A program made the position numbers and the translations under genes. From the NCBI GenBank assembly GCA_036852015.1, contig JAANDG010000056.1, positions 310,001 to 374,000 on the forward strand: a stretch of DNA of 64,000 nt. The letters are read 5' to 3'. The DNA is from Pelodera strongyloides. Its lineage: Eukaryota > Nematoda > Chromadorea > Rhabditida > Rhabditidae. The stretch's first letter is position 1, and the number at the start of each line of letters is the position of its first letter. Positions 35,268 to 48,100 of this stretch are shown piece after piece. The notes beneath the pieces were generated by a model. That model saw nothing but the letters and a program-made list of their open reading frames with translations, was not told where the DNA came from and made no database searches.

Positions 35268-38200
35268 TTACACCGAAGTATACAACGAGGCGGCGAAGAC
35301 AATATCACGTTTGATTGCAGCCGATACCTGAAATTAATAATTATTATTAATATCCGTTTAACGTTACTGTAAACATTTTGTTCATCGTTTTTTTTGGACA
35401 CTGTTTCCAATCATCGATATGTATGCACTACCGTACGACGTCCACTCAAGTTTGGGCCAAAGTAAAACATTAAATCTCAATACCTGTTCCATGGTTTCAA
35501 AGAGAACTGGGTCGCCGACGATTCGAGCCGCGTTACGAACATCCTTCACCACCTAAGGAGATGTTAATTAACAAGATAAACTAGAAGAAAAGCTTCGGTT
35601 CGTCACAACCCTCGCAACACTGCTGCCCCCGCAGTAGCCGAACTTGCCGAACTCATGGCTAAAAACCGAACAATCTGTCATCCGGACGACTACTCTCTCG
35701 CAGGTCGCATGGTTTCGTAAAACCCGCCTTTGAACTCTACCAATATCTCTCACCTCTCCCAGTCTTTGAATACATCGTACAATAAGTCCTTCTTGGCACT
35801 CGGTTTTCTCCATAATCGAAGCGAATGACTGAAAATAACTATTTCTGATCCCCCACAAGCAAGTTCACCACAATTTCTCCGGCGACCCTTTACATAATTG
35901 TAGCGCTTCTAAAACATAGAGATCGATACTCCCATTCACTTCACAAATAGTATAATTTATGATTCGTACAACTTCGCGTGCAATGAATTACATAATTGTC
36001 TATTACAGTATCCGTGACTTTATAAAGTTATAGATTTGCAATTATAGCCATCAATTACCCAAAGGGAAGTAAGTTGTAGTAAAGTAGATTTAGGGGAACC
36101 ATAATCTAGTACCCCGGTATTTCTGAACAACTAAATAACGGCTGTCAACGAATCAGTATAGAAACGAGCATCGCTGATAAAAAACTACAATACCTCTCCT
36201 TGTGCCCACAAGTAGACGACTTCCATTAGATCGTAACGAAGTTCATCGCCAACCTAAATAAAAAAGGAATAAATTTAGCACTACATAAGCATATTTTTTA
36301 CACATAGTACTGCTCTCGAGGTTTGTCAAATAATAGCTAGACAAAAAGAATGCAAGGAAAGGTGCCCAAAACATACGCTAGCCTTATAATAACCATCATC
36401 ATTTTGCAGCAGTCAAAATGTATGTGGTGGGCGGTCACAAAAAAAAGAGGCCAAGGGATCGCCGCTCTCCCAAAAGTGTGCCAAGCGTGCGCGGCCAACC
36501 GATAAAGTTTCCTTGGCGTAGTATCCCCAAACTCAATAAAATCACCGACCTCCACAAGCTGCACCTTCTGCTGGGCGGCCGTGCCGAGAATCTTTACTGC
36601 TTCGGCTTGTACTTCTTGTTGCAACTGGAAAGAGGAATGTTTAAGCGTTCATTTCTTAAGGTTGTAAGGTACGTAACAATGTGTTTCAAGTAACATATGT
36701 AACAGTAACACTCTCATAGATTCCCTGATGAAACCACCACAACACTTCGTGAAACACAACAACCCCAATTCACAATTGCAGCTAAACTAGCAATATAAAT
36801 ACTCAATTTCATGTAGGTAAACTACTGAAGTTACATACAAAAGTTAAAACCTCATCGTGCTATACCTACACCTACAAGTCGCCAGTATCGCTACTCTTTC
36901 ACAACCTTTCCAAATTTAAAGCGAAATACCGGTCGGCTTTTGAAACGCATCGTGGACAACTGAATTATTATGTATTTATGCAAATTTGCTCGAATTTAGC
37001 TCGATTTTTTATTCTAATTTATGTTCATTTGCATATGCTGCACAAGAAAGCTGCTTTACTCGATGCGTTTCAAAAACCGGCCGCTATTTCGCTTTAATGA
37101 ATACAAAGCGTTACCTTCGCAAACATGGATCCCTCGTCGAACTTGCACTCCTGTGGTGCCTTGTATTGGCAAGTGGTTACCGATAAAATGGCTGCCACCT
37201 GGAAAAAGAAGACGACTTACTACAAATTACAAATGTCGTATTCAAAAACGTTAGGGAACTCTCCCTCGGAGGTTCTTCCATGTTCCCCCCGAAAGCGTTT
37301 TCACCAACGACCAACAGAGGCCGTATTCACCAACACGCAGGGAGCCCTCCCTAGGTTCTGGAGTGGTCTGAATCTCTTCTGCTCTCGCACTCTCCAGCTC
37401 CCTGGGGAGGACAGGGAGGGCTCCCGGCGTGTTGGTGAATACGGCCTCTGAGTCTTCTCGGGGAGAGCTCCCCGCAGTTGGTGGATATGTGCCAAAGTAC
37501 ATACAGTACACAATTTCCATCTAAGGCGTCTACTACAGTATTCCGGAAGAAACACTTCTCCAGACTTTTGTAGCACATACCGTAGCACACGTCTACTGTA
37601 AATTACAAATTACAACCCACACATTCGCTTGTGCCAACTATGAAACTCACCTCAGGCGCTGTTTTCGAGTGCAACTTCGCCGCAAGAATCAGTTCGGTGA
37701 TCAAGAGTTCCTGAAATATGAAACACAGTTCAGTTATATAAGCAAGTATATTTCTTTTCTCAAGAGTTAGGGAAAACCTGGATCGAGCTGGGTCAACAGA
37801 TTACCCGCCAGAGCATAAAACTCGCCCGGAAAAGCTGAATACCACCATCAAATTGACATTGTGTTTCCCAAGATTGTATGTATGATACGTCTCTGATTTT
37901 CACCATTCCTAATATTCTAATTGTTACGGCTCCGAGCTCTATGCCACCATCCAAATGTATGCAATATGCTAATTAGGATGGTGGTTTCGTCGGTCAGTCA
38001 ATTACCCAAATTAAGAAAATTCAATACCCTCACCTGATGATGAATTTCACATGCCACTCTACCCTTGAACGTCACCATGTTGCTATTGTCGACATACTCC
38101 AGTGCCTTGAGCATCTGAAGAAAGCGCTCATTAGTATTAGTTTCCTCTCTCCCTGTCTCACTCTCTCTCCCTCTCTCGCTCACTCTTACTCTCTCTAATT

Positions 38201-39868
38201 CACCCCTCTCTCTAGCTCTTTCTCATCTACCCTTCATGCTCTCTGTCCCTCTCTCTCTAGTTCTCCCTCCCGTCCCCTGATTACCTTCAATCTACTAGTA
38301 TATTCCTCAAATAGCTGCAGACTTTCTGATGACATCGCATGCTGAAGACGCTTCACCGTTTCCTCCAGATACAATCGATCGAGCAGTGTAGACAACTACA
38401 AACTACAAATCATACCAAAAATACAAATACAACCATCCACTTCCCTAGTTTATTTTGTTTTATCATTACCCTACAAATGTTGCATATTTACGTGTATCTT
38501 TATTTGTTGATTTACGATGTTATTGTTTGTACGAGTGCTGATTGATTTTTGTCTGTCAGTAATAAATCATTTCATCGTTTTATTACATTGTCATTTTTAC
38601 TATAGAACAATGATAATAATAAAAACCCACATGCTCTCTGAATCGTACACAGTGTTTACCGTTTTACTATATAACAATATAAACAAACAATATTGTTTTT
38701 TCTGTCTTAACTGTATTTATTGTTTTCCTTATGTATGTTTGTGCGCACCTTTATGGTGTAATAAATTATAATTATAATTATTGTCATTTTTACTGATGAG
38801 CAATTATAAATAAACAAACAAAGTAAAAACTCACATGCTCCCTGAATCGTACACAGTGTTTGGCAGGTAACGCCGTCTCATCGGTCAGAAGGTCAAGCAC
38901 CTCGTTGTGCATGAGCATATCACAGAACAGGTCTTGGGGAGGAATCTAGAACACAAACAAATGCATACAGTATAGTTAACAGGTTATGAAGATCTACCAT
39001 TAAATCGGGTAGATTCGCCGACTGAGGCAAACCGGCCCTGTTCTGAACCGTGTGTGTACTAGGGTGAATCGGTTGTGTGATTGCGAAAAAGGGTGCGTGT
39101 AGCTCAACCGGTGAGTGCTTGTCGAGTAGACAAGTGACGCGGGTTCGAGTCCGCTCCACCCAATTTTTTGCACAAGACACAATATTACCCTAGTGGAGCC
39201 AGTGTAGGTTACTGTACAAAGTCCAGTGCTAAGATTAAATATGATCGTCCACAAAGGTCTACACATACACACTAGCACAGAACTAGATTATTGAAGTAAA
39301 CTAAAATAAACATTCATATATCATATACACTCACGTTGACGTCCCTGCCAAGGACCATGACATCCTTAGAGGAGAGTGTCGAGGCGGTATTTGACAATTG
39401 ATGCAGCAGTTTGGCCACCGATGTATGCAATGGTTGATCTCTGCAACATGATAGAACGAGGCTGCTACTTACTCTACGGACAACACACATATGACACTCA
39501 TACACACAGTCCTCACGCACACACACACGCACATCACACACACACACACATACACGCACACACGCACGCCCACACACACGCACGCAAACATACACACCTA
39601 CACACATACCTACACACACAACACACACACACACATACACACATACATACACACACACATACGGGCTCACCACAAACACGCACGCACACTCCTCACAGAG
39701 ACACACACACAATACACGCAAACACGCACAAAACAACACAAAAAAAATACAAACACTACACAAAAAAAACAAAACACACACAAACACACACCAAACACAC
39801 ACACCCACACACACACACACACATACACACACACACACGGGCTCACCACAAACACACGCACGCACACT

Positions 39869-39920
<52 letters not shown>

Positions 39921-42900
39921 CCCATACGCACCTGAATCGAGAGTTGGTATGTTTGCGTTGAAAGTACTGATTGTACAGATCAGCAGCATCGATCTTCAGC
40001 TTTTTGTTCATGATCGCAACGATGCTATCAAACGGCACGTTATCAACCACTCTAAAACAAAGCATGATAAACTACGGATAATGAACGCAAAAATTACTGA
40101 AAATAACCACAAAACTGACAAAACAGGTAAATTCCCTTATAAATCGTCGAAAAGAAAACTTCCCCCAAATCAATACCGTATAAATATGCATAGTATGAAG
40201 GGATACGATGCGTGGTTTAATGGTTGTACCGTATTCGGTCACAAATCGCGTGCGACATCGCTTTAAGTCAAGGCGGCGTAATCTACATAAATCGCTGTCT
40301 ATATAAAAAAATCGCTCCAGGTTTTGTAGCTAAATATCAAAATATCAAATACCTAAACTTCGTGAGTCCATCCAATTGCTTGTTCCATCCATTAACACCG
40401 TACTTGGCCATGGTCTCGATTTGAACTCGTTGCTCTGCCCACGCACGATCCTATAAGAATACGATGTTCGCTGGCATACGGTATTTGGTGTTATTCCTTG
40501 GTATACGGTATTTGATGGTACGCGTAAGCGTAAGGAGGCCGAAAGACATACATTTTATCCGATTACATTATACTCAATTCACCAACCGCAGGATCTTTTG
40601 GCAACTCCACATTGATCTCATCATACGAGTCGGATGGCATGAATAACTGTAGGGATTTCTTTCCAGCATTGTTCATTTCCTGAAAAACGTAATTACAATT
40701 AAATGTATCGATTTAACGATTTAAACGCCATAAGTTTTCCTCGAACTAAACTCTATCTGTATCGATTTAACGATTTAACCGGCATAAGTGTTTCTCGAAC
40801 TCGAACTCTACCTAAACTACGAGCTAACCTAACATGGAGGAAAATTATCTTACCTTTACCAAGATGCAAAGCTGAGCGTGCAGGCCATGTGCAACACTAG
40901 TCACCACCAATATCCTCCCAGCGTCAAATAACCGGCTGACTTCACTGACTTCAAGCAGACGTGACCACAGTTGACGTTTCCTGGAATTCACGAATATACA
41001 GCAGGCTTAGGGCTCAGGGCTCAGGGCTCAGGGTTTAGGGCTTAGGGCCCAGGGCTTAGAGCTTACATTTAGGCTTATGCTTTATCAATCAAGTGGCGCA
41101 CACAATTATATAAAGATTCTAAATTTCGATGGAAAACTTACTGCTGACAAAACAAGGCCAACTTTTGGCAAAGGTCCAAAAGAGGAGCACTACCACCGAT
41201 GGGATTACATGTTTCGCACTTGACCACGGGTGCGTCTTGCAGACTTCCATTTGCCTAAAAAAAATGTGCTACTCAGAGGCCATATTGACCACTCCAATTC
41301 CCTCGGGGAAAAATTTCCTGGGAACAGAAAATAGAATTCTTATGTGAGACACGCAGAGAAAAAGACGGGGAATTCCCCATGGGGGATTGAATATGGCCTC
41401 TGATAATCTTATCTTTACGCAGCGCCTCAGCGCAAGGTCATACCGTTCTTGCCACCAATTAGAGGTAACTCGTAGACCAGCTGGTGCAGTGGCTCAGAAT
41501 CTAACAAACTACTAACAATTGTTAAAGCGAAATACCGGCCGGTTTTTGAAACGCATTGCGTACACCTGCTTTCTTATGCAGCATATGCAAATGAGCCAAA
41601 ATTAGAATAAAAACTAGACCCCAATTAGACCCCACTTCGCACAAATGCATAGGAATGTAAGTGCTTGAGATGCGTTTCAAAAACCGACCGGTATTTCGCT
41701 TTAAGGTACCTGTTCTAACTTCAACTTCTTCGCCAAGCCCTCTCTCAACGATGCACTCTCCACGTAGCTCCTTTGAAGCATGTCTTCGATCCTAAATATT
41801 CCAAATTACTAGTGTCCAGCTGCCGATATACAGTGCTCGGCTAACTACCTTTATTCGATGCCCCAGCATTTGCGCTTACCTTTACACATGTACCTTATGT
41901 ACCTTATTACCGTTTTTCTGTCTTAACTGTATTTATTGTCTTAATTATGTATGTTTGTGCGCACCTTTGTGGTGTAATAAATTATTAGTATTATTATTAT
42001 TGCTCATCTGAATACAGTTATATGTGCGATGCCGGGTCTAGCCCCCCAAGCCTCGAGAAAAAGGAATGAGTGCGACGTAGAGACAAACTCCCCGCGGGGG
42101 AGACTGCACCTTGTTCGTGGCTACGGCTACAAGAAATTCAGTGCTACAAGAGTATCAGAAGAAATTACCAGTGTTTGGGTAAAAGTAAGTCCTACGATAC
42201 GGAGTAAGCAAGGCTGCTCCGTTACTTCTTACTACGGTATCGCGTGTTACCCCCTTGTCATCCCCATGTTACCACTGTTCTATACTGTAAACATTGATAG
42301 GAATAACAAATGGTCCGCACCTAAGCTGCTCCACTCGCAACAAATTCAGCAACATTGTGTAGGTGACCCTGAACTTTGACTCCAACTTCGCTGCTCGACC
42401 CTGAATAGATACAGTAATAAGAACCACTTACGTTCGCTATGGCTAAGGTTCACCAATTAGTTCATCATAATAAGAACCACTTACGTTCGCTATGGCTAAG
42501 GTTCACCAATTAGTTCATCATAATAAGAACCACTTACGTTCGCTATGGCTAAGGTTCACCAATTAGTTCATCATAATAAGAACCACTTACGTTCGCTATG
42601 GCTAAGGTTCACCAATTAGTTCATCATAATAAGAACCACTTACGTTCGCTATGGCTAAGGTTCACCAATTAGTTCGTCATAATAAGAACCACTTACGTTC
42701 GCTATGGCTAAGGTTCACCAGTTAGTTCTTCAATGTCAAAGTCAGATTAAGTAGCGCATTAACGTCAAAAACTTTTTTCTACTATAACCCAAATGTACAA
42801 AGGTACACATTATGCTGCACACGTATTTATAGAAATCCTGAACATTTATTATTATAATACGAGGCCGGGGACCTGAGGCCGGGGATCCACGAACGGAAAC

Positions 42901-45145
42901 TCACCCAGGGATGAGCGTTAGCCATATTTTGGTTGATAGTTTAAAGGGACGGGCCCATCAAAATAAACCTATATTTTGCATGTTTTTATAATTTGTATAA
43001 AGGGGGTTTATTATAATATATGTACACTAAATTTCGTCTAGAGTTTATCCCGCTGAAATTTTTCGGTGTCGATAAACTCAAAAGTATACCGTAGAAGACC
43101 AACAATTGCACCCTTATTTCCTTACCGCGTCTCCCGAGGATACCTCGCTCTGATTGGGACCCGGGAGACTATCTGTCCATATAGCCACATTCCCCCGGGA
43201 CACGCGGTAAGAAAATAAGGGTGCAATTGTTGGTCTTCTACGGTATACTTTTGAGTTTATCGACACCGAAAAATTTCAGCGGGATAAACTCTAGACGAAA
43301 TTTAGTGTACATATATTATAATAAATCCGAAACCCCCTTTATACAAATTATAAAAACATGCAAAATATGGGTTTATTTTGATGGGCCCGTCCCTTTAACC
43401 CTCACCCAGAGAGAGCTAAAGCTAATTTGGGTGATAGTTAGAGGTATGCTCTATAGTGTAAACAATGATAGGAATAACAAACGAACTCTCACCCAGGGTG
43501 AGAGTTAGCACTAAGAGTTAGAGGTATACCGGGTGAGAGCACACCTTTTTCAAAACCCCCAGTATGCCGGAATGACAATTCCAGTCCAGCTAGCATAAAA
43601 AAATGTCACTTGATAGGTATGCAGACGCTATCAGCTTCCGACAAAATAAGAACATACCAACATGAGTTCTTGTAGTTCAGCCGAGTCGGGGACCGAGGAA
43701 CCCTTGCACACAACAACCACCTTTCCCGTAGAATCTAAACCACGCCTTCCGGCTCGTCCAGCCATCTGAAATCCGAGTGCCTATATTTTCTCACAGTTTC
43801 ACCAACCAACTCCGGCTTGTCTCAAACCACATCCGCACATTCTTGTTTATCTATTTCTCGTAGTAAAACTTACCACTGATATATTATGTACGGCCCCTAA
43901 GCTAACTAATTATACCGCCTTCATTTACACATGCTCTGGAGACAACTGCTGCTAATTCAGATGTCACTACGCCTCACAAGATTTCAAAATTCACTCGTTT
44001 AAAACGGCGAGGGTTAGGCTTAGCCTTACCAACTGACCTGAATGTATTCCCCGGCTGTCAGCAACCGCAGTTGATTACCGTCGTGTTTGGTAATACTGTC
44101 AAAGACCACCGTGCGCGCCGGCATATTCACTCCCATAGCAAAAGTCTCCGTGGCGAACAGAATCTGAAAGAGCCTAGTTATCTTAGGGACATCGTCGGAT
44201 AGAAAAAGAGACGGCCAGGGTGAGGCAGCGAACTCCCAGCGAGCGCGGTGGTGCGCGGGAGAGTGCCGGCGTGGCCCATATGGCGTTATGCCCACACCAT
44301 ACGTACGCCGCGGGTGCTCTAACTGTAACTGCCCATCATTGGCGCGGACACTCTTTCTGTTTACCTTGCGTCGCCGCAGGTGCTCTAACTGTAATTGCCC
44401 ACCATTGGCGGGTACATTTGTTCACGAAATCCAGAAAACACCATCTCGGCGACAGAAAAAAGAGACAAATTCCGACGTATATTGTACAAAAGTCGGTATA
44501 ACAAGGGCGTAGAGCATACCTTCACATAACCCTTCTGGAACAGTAATTCCACCACTTCCTTGAGTATTGGCAAGACTCCTGAATGGTGAACTCCGACACC
44601 TCGTTCGCAGAGCTCTTGTAGCACGAGAACCTAAGTGGGTACAATACAAAAACAGGAAGAGTGAGTAATACTATTATCAACCTAATTGGCGCCAATATAT
44701 TGTTATGCTCTGTTTGAAACATGCGAGTATCGCTATTGTTTAGTAAATCAGATGCATGAAATAAGAAAAGATAGATGCAAGCAGCAGAAGACGCACTAAG
44801 ACCGGTGCTGACGCGGGTCTTTTGTTTTAAACTCGATTTCTGAGAGCATCTGATGGTCTGATACAGATACAGTATCTATGAATATGGGTTGACGTTCCCT
44901 TTAAGCATACATGCCACGACTAAGTCACCCTACCTGCGGTAGCTCCTTGTCTGTGCCCTTGAGTCTATCGATACATTTCGAGAAAAAGGTTCGAATGTGA
45001 CTCTTCTCCACTTTCGTTGTCAAATCCATTGAAAGAAGGTGTTGTGCGTTCTCATCACATCTTAAACATAGTTGTAAGTGCATAAATAAGGCTGCTCAAC
45101 TCTCACCACCCCGCCTCACACTGAAGCAAGAGCATACGCAGACAG

Positions 45146-45186
<41 letters not shown>

Positions 45187-48100
45187 TACACGCGCGCGCA
45201 CTGATCCTCTCTTACATGCTCTCACGCAGAAGTACACAAATCACACAATTGCACACAAGAAACCCACTAATATCATAAGAACGACGTTGTTAGAAACCAG
45301 AAACATACAAATAAACAAACCTTTTTCGCGAAAAGACAAAAATGACTGCTGGCAGTTCTTCCCTTTTGCGCAAGTGTTCCACGATGTTGATGTAGACATT
45401 CCTATCCTAAATTTCTAATCGTATTCATCATCCGTTAATATTTACCATAAGAATTAGCAACAAAACAAAGATGTCATGGTCAAAACAGAAAACACAAACT
45501 GCACATATACAGTAGTAAACGACTACTGAAAATACGTTTGCATACAAAGAGATTTGAGCACAAGCGTATTATTTTGTACTAACAATGATGCCCACGAAAT
45601 GGTGAGTTCTCACAAAACTACAGTACTCTTCCCTAGTGAATATTCCATCAAAACAACTTTCAGACATCGCTGTGATCACACTACATCCACACATAACTAA
45701 ACATATTACTTTCTCGCGACACTTTAGGGTAGACATGAGAGCCCGCATACACTTCGCGCTCATCTCGCCCACAATCCGCGCAAACTTACATTCTTTCCGA
45801 AATTATTGCCACCTCCACCGCCGCCTCTACCACCACCCCGTCCTCCACGCGGTGCCATCGGGCCAGTTGTTCGCTTTCGAATGTTCGACTAAACAGAACC
45901 CAATTTAAACATTTAAAGCGGTATGGCACGTGGTCTATGAAACTTATGCGGGATGGCTTTTCTATTATAAGCAGAACTCTGCAAAGTTTCTGGCGACTTA
46001 CCTTGGCTTCTTCAGCCTTCCTATACTCGTACTTCTGGAATTCACCGTCTTTGTTGACAACCAAAAATATATCGTCTCGGGTCTTGCCATCCTAAATAAA
46101 TATAGTCAAACCAGTCGGCTCACGCCGCCTGAGGCGACTTACATGGAAATTTGATTGGTTTAGCATGGGCATACTAACATACAAAGTTTCAAACGTATCA
46201 TAAGAAATTCACTTAATAGGAAACAATTGCATATGCATACTTCGATATTGAGCTCCGACACTCTTTTTATACCCGAACACGCAGACAATTGTCGAAAATT
46301 TGCATTTCCGTAACGCACATCGGTATGCAAATTACGCTACAGTTACTCTTTTATATAATAAGATAAGCATAGAGAGAGACATCAAGAAGAAAATCACCCT
46401 CTTTTACATAAGCTAACCTCCAATAATAATAATTCAACGGCACTAAAAATAAATAATTCCAATCATCTTACCTGACCAGTGTAGAGGAAATGTTCCAGCG
46501 GCACGGGTCGCTTATACGTCGAAACGACATTAATCCTTCGATTTTTGATCCGCCTAAAATACGGTTTTACAATCGTCAACAAAGTCAACACAACATTAAA
46601 AACATTGTACGAATTCTAAATAAGCTCAGTAAGGTACCATAATTTTTCAATATCCAGCACACAAAACAAGCTAACTAAGTGTGTAAAAACCAGCAAACTA
46701 AGTGTGTAAAAACCAGCAAAAAAAACAGTACACAAAAAAATTAACTTACCCAACCCAATCAGCAAATTCCACACAGTTTGGTACGGTGGCCGACAACATT
46801 ACAATTTTGACATGTGAAGGCAGCATGATTAGTACCTAAACGCAGATTCTGGTATTGGACAAAAATGAGAATTTGGCCTCTTCCGTACGTCGGACGTTCT
46901 CAGTTCGCCTACAGCACACTAGTCCACATCCCATCTCACTTGATAAACATCCTTCTACATAACTCGAGCATGAAGACGAATTGCTCTAGATTAAATTAAA
47001 AGTTCATATAAAGCAGTAACTAATCTTAAAACGAAATGCTAGCCCCTTTGGCAAATTTGCATATGATAAGTAAATCCTATGTATCCTATGCTAATTTTGT
47101 ACGAATGCCATGGACGATCGTACAAAATTAGCATAGGATACATAGGATTTGCTTATCATATGCAAATTTTCCAAAGGGGCTAGCATTTCGCTTTAACGAC
47201 CCATAGCCGACGGTTTATAGTTGCTAAGAACGCCTACCTCTTCCCAGACGTGTCCTCGTTCCGCATCGTTTATATAGTGTACTTCGTCGAACACCACCCA
47301 CTCAAGTTCGCGGACCACTTCCGAACCATTGTAGAGCATTGATCTGAAAGTTCACTGAGGAGTTCACATCAAATCAGCCAGTGATTTCGTAAACTCTCTC
47401 ACAAACGAAAACATAAACACCATCATTTCGAATACTACCTCACTATTTCATAGATTCCGTGAAACATAGACCTATCAGCCAAAGTAACACATCAAATTTT
47501 GGTTAAAATCAAAAGTTCCTATGCTCGTTCAATAGGACATTAAGCAACCGTAACCCACCCCATGTGTGGGTTTCGTTCCTGAAATAAAGAGTACATAACT
47601 CAACAGAAAATCAACCTCCGTACCTCAAGATCTCCGTGGTCATAATCAAGCAAAATGCCTCCGGGTGCAATTGAATGTCTCCAGTGACCAATCCGACATC
47701 GTCAAAGATCTGCTTGAAGTCGCGGAACTTCTGATTCGACAGCGCCTTGATTGGCGAAGTGTAGATCGCTCTGAAATAGGACAACACTTTCGAACTCAAT
47801 TTTACGATCGATAAGTATTTACAATTAGTATAACGAGCATACCGTAATCACGGAGTTCCAGCTCGAATGCGGTACCTCGTGGGTGGTCTCTGGTCTAAGC
47901 CGGGAATAACTCAGCGTCGCTCCGGTGATACGGAGTGCGGGTTATACAATATAGTAATCTTAGCACAATGTACAATCCTACTCTTCCTATGCAACAAAAT
48001 TCAATAAAACTTTTTTCCCCGTGGGATCCCCTCACCGTTTTTGTGGATTCGAGTGGCACACGCTTGTAAGTTATATTTATCTTTTTTATGCTTAATCTCT

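Noticed and set aside
39088..39165. Functional tRNA gene
   Set aside because: Acceptor stem pairs incompletely and the anticodon loop lacks U33. Kept as a tRNA-like repeat.
39314..40266. Open frames of 205 and 296 codons rich in His/Thr or Cys/Val
   Set aside because: Produced by the CA/GT microsatellite. The real coding parts are the SKI2 exons 39335-39440 and 39932-40051 on the minus strand.
35268..41791. Separate VPS35-like or COP gene downstream of SKI2
   Set aside because: All exons here join in phase to the helicase and form its insertion and DSHCT C-terminal regions, so this is one SKI2 gene.
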